Shown: one piece after another, positions 1 to 7,082 of the stretch
How the letters are laid out: the number at the start of each line of letters is the position of its first letter
How positions within the stretch are numbered: position 1 is the stretch's first letter
Assembly (NCBI GenBank): GCA_947450405.1
Contig: CANFVI010000022.1
Coordinates: forward strand, 1-15,438
Reading direction: 5' to 3'
DNA from: Flavobacteriales bacterium
GTDB lineage: Bacteria; Bacteroidota; Bacteroidia; NS11-12g; UBA955
DNA: 15,438 nucleotides
Notes under the pieces: generated by a model
Seen by the model: the letters and a program-made list of their open reading frames with translations, nothing else
The model's database searches: none
Told to the model about the DNA's origin: nothing
Translations under genes and position numbers: made by a program

Positions 1-543
1 AAGTCTTTGAAATTCATGGCCAAGAAATCCGATGCCGATGGTTCTTCCAAAGCGAGTATTGCCAAGCAAAACATGGCGTTTTGGGAAGGAGAAATAGTAA
101 AAATGTCTGCCTGGTATTTTATTGAAGGAATAAGTTCGCTGGAGTGGTTGTTTTTGATGGACATAGAAGAGCAAACTGCCATTGGTGCTGGCCCGGGAAT
201 GCGATTGGCACTGGTGAACAATCAACTTAGGGTTGAATATAAATTCAACGAAAAAGACATTATACAAAGTGCTGGAAAAGAAATTGATTTCCCAAGAAAC
301 CAATGGGTTCAGATTGAATGGGAAATTAAACTCTCAAAAAACAAAACCGGGAGTGTGAAACTTTGGCAAGACGGGCATTTGATTATCGACAGCAAAAACA
401 ACACCACCCTCCCTACCGATTTTTTATATTTCCAACAAGGCACGAAAGGCATGTACAGCAGCTTCGAAATTGGAATCACCGCCAACTCAAAAGACAATGA
501 TTTGAGTATTTGGATGGATGATGTTAAAATTGAAAAACGTTAA
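1..543 (+). CDS. C-terminal part of a secreted concanavalin-A-like (lectin/glycan-lyase fold) protein, 5' truncated
   Basis: The frame is open from base 1 to a TAA at 541-543, giving 180 visible residues. The true start lies upstream; the TTG at 7 and ATG at 16 are internal, because the text before them reads on in frame. The visible part looks like a beta-sandwich jelly roll. Alternating hydrophobic strands include WVQIEWEIKL, then SVKLWQDGHLIID, and a final strand SIWMDDVKIEKR. A 'VKLWQDGxLIID' strand followed by a closing 'xxxWxDDVKI' strand is the usual end of concanavalin-A-like domains in polysaccharide-lyase-like and LamG-like proteins of Bacteroidota. No catalytic residue can be assigned. 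The chain ends right after the last strand, with no visible sorting domain. It may be a glycan-binding or glycan-degrading secreted protein. The fold is moderately likely; the activity is unknown. Confidence 0.6.
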   Translation, partial: KSLKFMAKKSDADGSSKASIAKQNMAFWEGEIVKMSAWYFIEGISSLEWLFLMDIEEQTAIGAGPGMRLALVNNQLRVEYKFNEKDIIQSAGKEIDFPRNQWVQIEWEIKLSKNKTGSVKLWQDGHLIIDSKNNTTLPTDFLYFQQGTKGMYSSFEIGITANSKDNDLSIWMDDVKIEKR

Positions 544-719
544 ATTTCTTGAATTGGTTTTTTCTGCTTTAAGGAAACAATAACATGGGTAAACAATAAA
601 CCCAATGGCGAAACGGTTATACTGAATAAGGTAAAATACATTGAAATTAATACAGGATTATCCCAAATAAAATTCCTTAAGAACCCTACAATTAGAATTG
701 AAACTTCGATTTTTTTCAT
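540..719 (-). CDS. Possible small membrane protein, 59 residues
   Basis: An ATG at 719-717 opens 59 codons ending in TAA at 542-540, overlapping the end of the upstream convergent gene by 4 bp. The product starts MKKIEVSILIVGF and ends with the basic tail LKQKKPIQEI. Between these lie two hydrophobic stretches, roughly residues 5-19 and 23-50, so it would be a small integral membrane protein. A promoter-like pair sits upstream on the same strand: TTG (760-758), 21 bp, then TAACTTTA (736-729), one base from TAnnTTTG and about 10 nt from the ATG. I do not recognise a family. AT-rich DNA makes short hydrophobic reading frames by chance, so this is tentative. It would fill half of an otherwise gene-free stretch. 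Confidence 0.35.
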   Translation of the reverse strand: MKKIEVSILIVGFLRNFIWDNPVLISMYFTLFSITVSPLGLLFTHVIVSLKQKKPIQEI

Positions 720-728
720 AATATTCTT

Positions 729-760
729 TAAAGTTACGCAATGTTTTTCTCCATTTGCAA
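729..760 (-). promoter_or_regulatory. Candidate promoter for the small membrane ORF
   Basis: On the minus strand, TTG (760-758) is followed after 21 bp by TAACTTTA (736-729). This matches the Bacteroidota pattern TTG-N19-21-TAnnTTTG with one mismatch. It lies about 10 nt before the ATG at 719. The rest of the 544-891 gap (about 720-877) shows no other convincing gene or RNA structure. Confidence 0.3.
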
Positions 761-877
761 TTAATTAAATCACCAATTATTTAGGAAAATGATGATTCAA
801 ATGTAGATGTAATCAATGATCCTAAATCATTTATTTGTTGCAAGATTACCATCAAAATTACAATAAACCCATGTTCA

Positions 878-915
878 TAATTTTGTTGTAAATGACCAAT
901 TTTTTCGCATCTTTG
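878..915 (+). promoter_or_regulatory. Two candidate -7 boxes before the DUF4836-like/ABC operon
   Basis: TAATTTTG at 878-885 matches TAnnTTTG exactly but has no TTG at the right distance upstream. CATCTTTG at 908-915 has one mismatch but does have a TTG 19 bp upstream (886-888). Either would place the transcript start before the ATG at 922. The second lies inside the longer reading from 892, which is one reason for preferring the 922 start. Confidence 0.35.
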
Positions 916-921
916 TATTCC

Positions 922-2715
922 ATGAATTCAAAGAAAATCGCAATCATTATTTCAGTTGCAGTTATTGCAATTGTTGGTTCAATTTGGTTTATAAAATCGC
1001 GCCACTCAAACTTGCCAAAATACATCCCTAAAACTGCCTCAGGTGTGATAAAAATAAACCCATTGTCAATGGGAAGGAAAATCGATTTTGATGCAATTAA
1101 AAAAATGCGCTCTTACCAACCATTTACCAAAAGTTTTGAAGGCAAATCAAAATCTATGGCCAAGTTCCTTGGAAATCCCTCAAAAATTGGAATGTCGTTT
1201 ACCGATAACATTTACATTTTTGGATCAGATTTAATAGAGTCGAACGACAAAGCTGCTGGTTTGGTATTTGGCGTTTCTGACGCAGATATGCTAAAATCTT
1301 TCATAGAAAGTTTTGCAAAAGATGCAAATCTTGAATTTGAAAAATCTGGCAACTTAAATATTTACAAAACAAAAAGTACCTCATTAGATAACGCAACTGA
1401 AGAAACAGATTTTAGCAATGACAACGATCAATTGGCCATCGTTTGGAATGATGAAGCCTGTCTTGTTTATTACGCCGGTACAAAAAGCTTATCCGGAGCA
1501 AAGAAAATCATGTCACAAACAGAAGACAATTCCATTCGCTCATTACAAAGCTTCAAAAATACTGAAAGCGAAGGCGGAGACATGGCAGTATATGTAAACT
1601 ATGGCAAAGGATTTAATTCTATGCTAAAGTATATTAGCGTCCCTCAAAAATTAAAAAAACAAGTTGAAAATTTAGATGCAATTTCATTTGTAGTTACTTT
1701 CAACGACCAAGACATTACCACAAGCTATTTTCAATATTATAAAGACCAATCGCTTGCTAAAGAATTTCAAATGTTGCAAAAGGGAGGACTTTCAGAAGAA
1801 AGCCTCGGATTAATATCGCCAAATGGCAAAATTTTACTTGGAATTACATCAATGATTGATATTCCAAGTCTCATTCAATTGCTAAAAACATTTCCTGAAG
1901 CAAAATCATCCATGAAGGAATTGGCAACGACCATAGGAATAACAGATGCTGAATTAGAGTCACTTTTAGACGGAAGTTTGTCTGTTGCTCTTACAAAATT
2001 AAGTACCAAAGAAATTGAAGAAACGGTTTACGATTATGAAAATATGAATCCTGAAACCGGAGAATTTGAACAAAAGAAAATAACATCAACGAAAGTTGTA
2101 CCCATCATGACGGCGCAATTGGGATTCCAAAATGAGAAAACCCTCACCAAAGTTTTGAAGTTTTTACAAGATAAATCTATGGGAATGATTGAATATAACA
2201 ACAACGTAATGACAGCAACAATTGGATTTTGGGGGAAATTGAGTTGTGTTCAAATTGGAAATAAATTGGTATTCACAAACGACGATGAGAATGCCAAAAT
2301 ATTGGCAAAAAATAAAACTTGGAATAACCTTTTGGAAAATGAAACATCTGCCCTGTTTTCAAAATATCCTTCTACCTTTTATCTAGATTTAAACTTAAAA
2401 AATTACGGAATAAACAAAATTTGCCAAGGATTACATATCCCTGAAGAATCTCCAGAAATGAAACTTTTAATCGAAGTAATGGAGAACTTTAATAATTTGC
2501 AAGTTAAAGGAGACAATCAAACTGCCAGCATAAGTTTAAATTTCACCAATGGTCCTGATAATTCTTTTATGAAAATCATGAAAATGGCCGATAAAATTGC
2601 AACCACCATGCGCAAGCGCGAAGTGGAAAGAGAAGCAGCCCAGCGTCAAATGGAAATGCAAATGGAACAAGAAGCCATTCAAGCAGAGACATCGGGAATA
2701 GAAGAAATGCAATAA
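922..2715 (+). CDS. Membrane-anchored DUF4836-like protein
   Basis: A 597-residue protein with a basic N-terminus (MNSKK), one hydrophobic segment (about residues 6-24) and then a long soluble region, so it is anchored in the inner membrane with its bulk outside the cytoplasm. The opening YIPKTASGVIKINPLSMGRKIDFDAIKKM resembles the start of DUF4836 proteins of Bacteroidota, as do the alternating 'GVSD...SF' and 'LVFTND' segments; the function of that family is unknown. The last 35 or so residues are a charged Q/E/M-rich helix. An in-frame ATG at 892 would add ten residues before the anchor. I prefer 922 because the anchor then starts normally and a promoter-like box overlaps the extra codons. 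The ABC ATPase gene starts 2 nt after the stop, so the three genes 922-4602 are almost certainly co-transcribed. The family call is moderately sure. Confidence 0.75.
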   Translation: MNSKKIAIIISVAVIAIVGSIWFIKSRHSNLPKYIPKTASGVIKINPLSMGRKIDFDAIKKMRSYQPFTKSFEGKSKSMAKFLGNPSKIGMSFTDNIYIFGSDLIESNDKAAGLVFGVSDADMLKSFIESFAKDANLEFEKSGNLNIYKTKSTSLDNATEETDFSNDNDQLAIVWNDEACLVYYAGTKSLSGAKKIMSQTEDNSIRSLQSFKNTESEGGDMAVYVNYGKGFNSMLKYISVPQKLKKQVENLDAISFVVTFNDQDITTSYFQYYKDQSLAKEFQMLQKGGLSEESLGLISPNGKILLGITSMIDIPSLIQLLKTFPEAKSSMKELATTIGITDAELESLLDGSLSVALTKLSTKEIEETVYDYENMNPETGEFEQKKITSTKVVPIMTAQLGFQNEKTLTKVLKFLQDKSMGMIEYNNNVMTATIGFWGKLSCVQIGNKLVFTNDDENAKILAKNKTWNNLLENETSALFSKYPSTFYLDLNLKNYGINKICQGLHIPEESPEMKLLIEVMENFNNLQVKGDNQTASISLNFTNGPDNSFMKIMKMADKIATTMRKREVEREAAQRQMEMQMEQEAIQAETSGIEEMQ

Positions 2716-2717
2716 AT

Positions 2718-3383
2718 ATGGACATTGAATTCAATGGCATAATTCCATTCCCACTTGCCGAATTTGTTACAGAAAACAGCATTTGGAATTCAACTTTTAC
2801 ATTTACCCAAGGCAATAAATACCAAATAGTTGCCCCTTCTGGCAAAGGAAAATCAACGTTGGTGGGTATCATAGCAGGCACCCGTGGCGATTTTGATGGA
2901 AATCTTCTTTTTGAGGGACAAAATAGCCGCCAATTTTCTCCAATACGTTGGAGTCAATGGAGAGCCAACGAATGCAGCATCGTTTTTCAAGATTTGCAAC
3001 TTTTTCCCAAACTTTCAGTTTTGCAGAACCTCATGTTGATGTCTGAAATTCAACAAGCCCACAACAACAATACATCCCCAAAAAACCAAACAAAAGAAAC
3101 ACTTTTTGATTGGGCAAAACAATTGGGCATAGAAAGTAAAATGGACGTGCTTGTTGGGAATTTGTCATTTGGTCAGATGCAACGCGTCGCCATTTTGAGG
3201 GCCCTAAACAGACCTTTTCAATGGATTGTTTTGGATGAGCCCTTTAGCCATTTGGATGCAGAAAACGCCAAAATTGCACTGGACTTAATTACCAGTATTG
3301 CGGCAAGCCAAAACGCAGGAATTATTGTAACCGCCCTTGATAGTCGGTTTGCCATTGAAGGATTTACCCCTGTAAATATTTAA
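2718..3383 (+). CDS. ABC transporter ATP-binding protein, LolD/MacB-like
   Basis: This 221-residue, single-domain ATPase should power the permease encoded next to it. Visible motifs, in order: Walker A APSGKGKST (39-47, first Gly replaced by Ala), Q-loop glutamine Q91 in IVFQD, signature LSFGQMQR (149-156, LSGGQ with one change), Walker B WIVLDEP (169-175; D173, E174) and D-loop SHLD (177-180). The switch (H-loop) histidine expected after the last core strand is absent: the sequence is IIVTALDSR (202-210) where VTHD is usual. The length and the pairing with an FtsX-like permease point to the LolCDE/MacB/FtsEX superfamily. The gene lies 2 nt after the DUF4836-like gene and 1 nt before the permease gene. 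The substrate cannot be read from sequence. Confidence 0.88.
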   Translation: MDIEFNGIIPFPLAEFVTENSIWNSTFTFTQGNKYQIVAPSGKGKSTLVGIIAGTRGDFDGNLLFEGQNSRQFSPIRWSQWRANECSIVFQDLQLFPKLSVLQNLMLMSEIQQAHNNNTSPKNQTKETLFDWAKQLGIESKMDVLVGNLSFGQMQRVAILRALNRPFQWIVLDEPFSHLDAENAKIALDLITSIAASQNAGIIVTALDSRFAIEGFTPVNI

Positions 3384-3384
3384 G

Positions 3385-4602
3385 ATGAGTCAGAAAATAA
3401 TCTCACGTATTTTTATCAATACACAAAAACCAAGTCAATTAATTGGGGCAATTATTGGCTGCTTTTTAGGGTTTTTCTTGATATTTATTGCTGCGCAATT
3501 GTTCGCTGATTTCAAAACCATGGTGAATAGCCAAGAACAATCTATTGGAAGCCAGTTTTTAGTTGTAAACAAACAAGTTTCGGTTTTAAACTCATTGAAA
3601 CTTGGTAAAAGTACATTTAGCAAAAATGAAGTGGATCAACTCAAATCACTTCCCTCCATAAAAAGAATTTCAGAATTTACAGCAAACCAATTTGAAGCTG
3701 TAGCATCAATGTCGCTTCCAAATTCTTCAGCCCAGTTTCGCACTGAATTGTTCATGGAAAGTGTGGGAGATGATTTTTTAGATGTGAAACCCGACGATTG
3801 GAATTGGCAAGAGGGAAACGAAATGATTCCCATGATATTACCAACAGATTTCATCAATTTATACAACTTCAATTTTGCGCCAGGCAGGGGCTTGCCGCAA
3901 TTATCGAAAGCTACCATTCAATTGGCGATTTTTGACATTGACATTCGCGGAGTGAAAGGAACTGCTCATTTTACGGGTAAAATTGTTGGTTTTAGCAACC
4001 GAATTTCATCAGTATTGGTGCCAAAAAGCTTCATGAATTATGCCAATTCTCACTATGGAAATAATCAGCAAGCGACAGAGTCGTACCGAATTATTGTTGA
4101 GGCGAAACAGCAAGAATTGCCTAAAATTCAGCAGTATTTTGAAGACGAGGGATATGAAACAAATGAAGAATTATTAAAAAACGGCAAATTTGGAAGTTTA
4201 CTTCAAGCCATATTGGGCATTCTTGCAGTGTTGGGAATGATAGTGATGTTGGTTTCTGTGAGTTCATTTGTTTTATATGTGCAGTTGGCAATTTCGCGTT
4301 CCAAATACGAAATAGAAACCTTACTCAGACAAGGCTATCCCCATAAAAAAATTGTGCACTGGTATTCAAAACAATTGGCATTGATATTTTCAATCATAGC
4401 CATTGTTAATTTAACTTTGGTTTTTGGGGTTAAAAGCATCACCAATTCATACCTCGAAAATTTCGGATTTGAGGCTCCTGCGCAATTGAATGTTTTTGTT
4501 ATTGTAGGGGGATTTTTGCTCATTGCAATCTTATGGATCGTTCAAACCTTGAATGTGCGCAGTCAAATTTATTCGTTGGCATTGCCAAGTTCGATAGGTT
4601 AA
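3385..4602 (+). CDS. ABC transporter permease, FtsX/MacB/LolC-like
   Basis: This 405-residue protein has the four-helix layout of FtsX-type permeases. Helix 1 is at about residues 18-40. A large extracytoplasmic domain spans roughly 41-268. Helix 2 is at about 272-300, helix 3 at about 331-351 and helix 4 at about 368-389. Just after helix 2, the cytoplasmic stretch AISRSKYEIETLLRQGYPHKKI (about 301-322) matches the coupling region of the family, which normally reads R..EI..LR..G. Such pairs are often mechanotransmitters or lipoprotein/lipid extractors rather than classical channels. The gene starts 1 nt after the ATPase stop. Its stop codon lies inside a 16-bp palindrome (4595-4610). The family is fairly sure; whether it acts in lipoprotein sorting, export or signalling is open. 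Confidence 0.85.
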   Translation: MSQKIISRIFINTQKPSQLIGAIIGCFLGFFLIFIAAQLFADFKTMVNSQEQSIGSQFLVVNKQVSVLNSLKLGKSTFSKNEVDQLKSLPSIKRISEFTANQFEAVASMSLPNSSAQFRTELFMESVGDDFLDVKPDDWNWQEGNEMIPMILPTDFINLYNFNFAPGRGLPQLSKATIQLAIFDIDIRGVKGTAHFTGKIVGFSNRISSVLVPKSFMNYANSHYGNNQQATESYRIIVEAKQQELPKIQQYFEDEGYETNEELLKNGKFGSLLQAILGILAVLGMIVMLVSVSSFVLYVQLAISRSKYEIETLLRQGYPHKKIVHWYSKQLALIFSIIAIVNLTLVFGVKSITNSYLENFGFEAPAQLNVFVIVGGFLLIAILWIVQTLNVRSQIYSLALPSSIG

Positions 4603-4610
4603 TTAACCTA
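4595..4610. repeat. Perfect 16-bp palindrome over the permease stop codon
   Basis: TAGGTTAATTAACCTA reads the same on both strands and includes the permease stop codon (TAA, 4600-4602). With no loop it would be a poor RNA hairpin and has no T-tract, so it is not a normal terminator. It might be a protein-binding dyad or chance in AT-rich DNA. Confidence 0.5.
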
Positions 4611-4666
4611 ATGGTTGAATGAATAGAATTCAAGTTCAATTTCTAAGATAAACTGAACTCATAGGT

Positions 4667-4705
4667 CATAAAATATTTTTATAATCACTATAAAATTATT
4701 TTATG
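4667..4705. repeat. AT-only inverted repeat, 17-bp arms, 5-nt loop
   Basis: The left arm CATAAAATATTTTTATA (4667-4683) and the right arm TATAAAATTATTTTATG (4689-4705) are complementary at 16 of 17 positions around the loop ATCAC. It lies in the 179-bp gap between the permease and the cysteine-rich gene, about 50 bp before that gene's -7 box. On the plus strand it is followed by A-runs rather than T-runs, so it is not a canonical intrinsic terminator of the upstream operon. It could be a regulatory dyad or a transcript-end hairpin. Confidence 0.6.
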
Positions 4706-4757
4706 AAAAAGAAAAAAATAATAACATCGAATTTATTCTATAAGTAAAATACATTGA

Positions 4758-4765
4758 TATATTTG
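4758..4765 (+). promoter_or_regulatory. Candidate -7 box for the cysteine-rich secreted operon
   Basis: TATATTTG fits TAnnTTTG exactly and ends 16 nt before the ATG at 4782. No clear TTG is found at -33. A run of ten A's (4770-4779) fills the presumed leader just before the start codon. Confidence 0.5.
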
Positions 4766-4781
4766 CCACAAAAAAAAAATT

Positions 4782-5864
4782 ATGAAACTCAGAACTTTCT
4801 TATTATTAACCGTTTTAGCAATGTTTGCTTCGGTTAATGCACAAAGCGCAGGAGCAGTGTACGGAGCTGCCAAGTCTACTGGCACAGCTGCTGGTGGCGG
4901 AAACAATGTCGATGAAAAAATGTGTTGGATGGAAACATACACGAGAGGAGCCGGCACTATCCCTACAAATTGTAGTGGTGGAAAATCAAATCAAAATGGA
5001 TTATGCTACACAGCATGTCAAGCTGGCTATACTGGCGAAGGTCCTGTATGTTGGCAAGACTGTCCATCTGGATTTAGAAACGATGGTGCATTTTGTGGCA
5101 AACCTGCAGCTTATGGCCGTGGAGGAGGATATCCATGGAAATTCGGTGATGGACTTAATGACAATGGCATGTATAAAAGATGTCATGCAGCATATGGTTC
5201 AGGAAATTGCGAAAAGAATGGTGCAATTGTATATCCAAAATGCAAATCAGGATTTTACAGTGCAGGTTGTTGCGTATGTTCTCCAAATTGTTTGAATGGC
5301 ATGGTTGACATTGGAGTTTCTTGTACCAAAAAGTCTTATGGACGTGGTGCGGGAACAATACCTAATGGATGCAATGACGGAAAAGCAAATCAAGGTGGTT
5401 TATGCTACACTGTATGTCGTACAGGATACAAAGGAGTTGGACCAGTTTGCTGGGCTGATAATTGCCCAACAAAATTCCCAACTAAATGTGGAATGGGTTG
5501 TGCCGTAAATTCAACTGAATGCGGTTGGGCTATTTTTGATCAAGTTTCATCAGTAGGTGAATTTGTATTTAATATTGCTACTTTTGGATCAGGTGGCGCA
5601 GCTACAAAAGGTGCTTCAACTGCAGCAAAAGCAACCTCAAAGGCAGCTTCAAAAACTGTTGCGAAAGAAACAATGAAGCAACAGATGAAAAACAAAGCCA
5701 AAGATTTGGGTCAAGAATTAGCTGAAACTACAGCAGAAAATGCTGCTTTAACATGCTATGATGCTCAACTTACAGGTGAGTTTGATTGGGCTAGTTTAGA
5801 TCCAACAGGAATAGCAAATATTGTAAAAGCTTTCAATAAACCCCTTTGCAAAGATTTCAACTAA
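4782..5864 (+). CDS. Secreted cysteine-rich repeat protein
   Basis: This 360-residue protein has a clear signal peptide, with probable cleavage after VNA (20/21). The mature part has 25 cysteines, 23 of them before residue 248. Two copies of a roughly 42-residue module are visible at about 53-94 and 186-228. Each reads [YT]xRGAGTIP..C..GK.NQ.GLCYT.C..GY.G.GPVCW..(N)C, and they are separated by a distinct module (about 110-181) containing CCVCSPNC and DIGVSC. From memory, this arrangement resembles cysteine-rich repeats of uncharacterised proteins from protists, algae and animals rather than common bacterial families; this needs a search. The C-terminal part (about 248-360) is helical and rich in Ala, Lys and Thr, with two more cysteines. 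No membrane anchor or sorting domain is visible. The gene is first in an operon with a thioredoxin-like and a small secreted protein. Its function is unknown; a disulfide-rich extracellular or periplasmic protein is the safe description. Confidence 0.85.
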   Translation: MKLRTFLLLTVLAMFASVNAQSAGAVYGAAKSTGTAAGGGNNVDEKMCWMETYTRGAGTIPTNCSGGKSNQNGLCYTACQAGYTGEGPVCWQDCPSGFRNDGAFCGKPAAYGRGGGYPWKFGDGLNDNGMYKRCHAAYGSGNCEKNGAIVYPKCKSGFYSAGCCVCSPNCLNGMVDIGVSCTKKSYGRGAGTIPNGCNDGKANQGGLCYTVCRTGYKGVGPVCWADNCPTKFPTKCGMGCAVNSTECGWAIFDQVSSVGEFVFNIATFGSGGAATKGASTAAKATSKAASKTVAKETMKQQMKNKAKDLGQELAETTAENAALTCYDAQLTGEFDWASLDPTGIANIVKAFNKPLCKDFN

Positions 5865-5870
5865 AATCCT

Positions 5871-7064
5871 ATGCGCTTTATAAAGTCCATAACATTATTA
5901 TTATTTTTATTAACAAATAAATTAATTATTGCTCAAGGAATAAACTTCAATTCTGAGGTTTATTCCGTTGAGGAATTTGAAAATATTGTTAAAAAAAGCA
6001 AGAAAACTACATTATTGATTGCTTTTTCTTCTCATTGTGACATTTGCGGGCACATGGATACTGCAGTTTATCGCAAAAAAGAAGTAGGTAAATTTTATAA
6101 TAAAAACTTCAATATTTATAAAATAGACCTCGAAAAAGAATATGCCAGTTCATTTATAAGTAAATATCAAATTTATGGTTATCCAACGTATTTGTTTTTC
6201 AACACAAATGGAGTGTTGTTACATAGACAAAAAGGTGGATTCCCCGTAAAAGAATTCATAGAATTAGGGCATGATGCGATTGATCCAAATAAGCAATATT
6301 TAAGTTCAAGCATCAAATTCCAAACAGGCATTCGAGAGAAAGATTTATGCAAAAATTTGGCTGAATCAGCAAAAGAAATGGACGATGTTGATCTTCAAAG
6401 AAAATGCGTAGTTTGTTATTTAGACCAAAATAAAAATTGGGAATCTGAAGAAGCTGTAAAATTTATTTTTAAGTTCACCGAAAGTATTCAAGAACCTCAA
6501 TTTCAATTTATTATAAAGAATAAAGCTTTGTTTGAGAAAAATATTGGTGCTGGTAAATTCTCTGAAAAATTTGACAATATCATCCTTAAAGATATTGCAG
6601 AGAATTCTTACAATCAAGAAATGGGTATTTTAGATACAACCAAAGCGCGTGAGTTTTCTGCGAAATATTTATCCTCGTATGAAATCGAAAAAGCCCTATG
6701 GCTATTCAATTCAAATGAGTTGATAAGAAACCGTGATACTGCCAATTACATCAATTCAATTTTCAACTATTTTAGTAAATTCCCATCAAGTAATGGATAT
6801 TTAATTACCAATCTATCTCAATCTGTAGCCGACTTAACCAATGACATGGTTCTGTTAGAAAAAGCTCTAGTAATTGCGCAGAGATCGTATTTATTTATGC
6901 AAGATGAGAAATGTTATTTGAATGCTGCTGACATTGCAATCAAATTAAATGATTATAAAAAAGCATACGCAATTTTGTTAGAAGGACAGGAATATGGTAT
7001 GAAAGAAAAAAGGAAATTTTATAAGATAAATGACCTTATTATTAATTTAAAAACGAAAATATAA
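5871..7064 (+). CDS. Secreted thioredoxin-fold protein with a helical C-terminal domain
   Basis: This 397-residue protein has a signal peptide (cleavage near IIA/QG, 21/22), so it acts outside the cytoplasm. Residues about 28-135 form a thioredoxin domain with the active-site pair C56-D-I-C59 in SSHCDICGH and the cis-proline loop YGYPTYLFF (P105). It should carry out thiol-disulfide exchange. The CDIC pair and the following GHMD are like the thioredoxin_7/DUF255-type domains of Bacteroidota rather than the classic CGPC. The rest (about 140-397) is alpha-helical and perhaps TPR-like near YLNAADIAIKLNDYKKAYAILLEG. It contains a second CxxC, C179-V-V-C182, whose role is unclear. It starts 6 nt after the cysteine-rich protein gene, which makes that protein a likely substrate (inference). 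Confidence 0.8.
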   Translation: MRFIKSITLLLFLLTNKLIIAQGINFNSEVYSVEEFENIVKKSKKTTLLIAFSSHCDICGHMDTAVYRKKEVGKFYNKNFNIYKIDLEKEYASSFISKYQIYGYPTYLFFNTNGVLLHRQKGGFPVKEFIELGHDAIDPNKQYLSSSIKFQTGIREKDLCKNLAESAKEMDDVDLQRKCVVCYLDQNKNWESEEAVKFIFKFTESIQEPQFQFIIKNKALFEKNIGAGKFSEKFDNIILKDIAENSYNQEMGILDTTKAREFSAKYLSSYEIEKALWLFNSNELIRNRDTANYINSIFNYFSKFPSSNGYLITNLSQSVADLTNDMVLLEKALVIAQRSYLFMQDEKCYLNAADIAIKLNDYKKAYAILLEGQEYGMKEKRKFYKINDLIINLKTKI

Positions 7065-7082
7065 AAACAAAAAATATTAACT

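Noticed and set aside
2576..2881. A 101-codon minus-strand frame across the junction of the DUF4836-like and ABC ATPase genes
   Set aside because: It spans two well-supported plus-strand genes 2 nt apart, has no promoter or recognisable domain, and is hydrophobic by antisense composition.
4667..4705. The AT-only hairpin read as an intrinsic terminator of the ABC operon
   Set aside because: It has no G+C in the stem apart from the closing base pair and no T-tract on the plus strand, unlike the two clear terminators at 7478-7514 and 14735-14766.
4770..4779. Run of ten A's just before the start codon of the cysteine-rich gene, considered as a phase-variation tract
   Set aside because: It lies in the leader, not the coding frame, and A-runs are common in the AT-rich intergenic DNA here. 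Nothing else points to slippage control.
4825..5295. A 156-codon open frame inside the cysteine-rich gene, in another frame
   Set aside because: It has no signal peptide or recognisable motif. It is a shadow of the signal-peptide-bearing repeat protein, whose frame carries the ordered cysteine modules.
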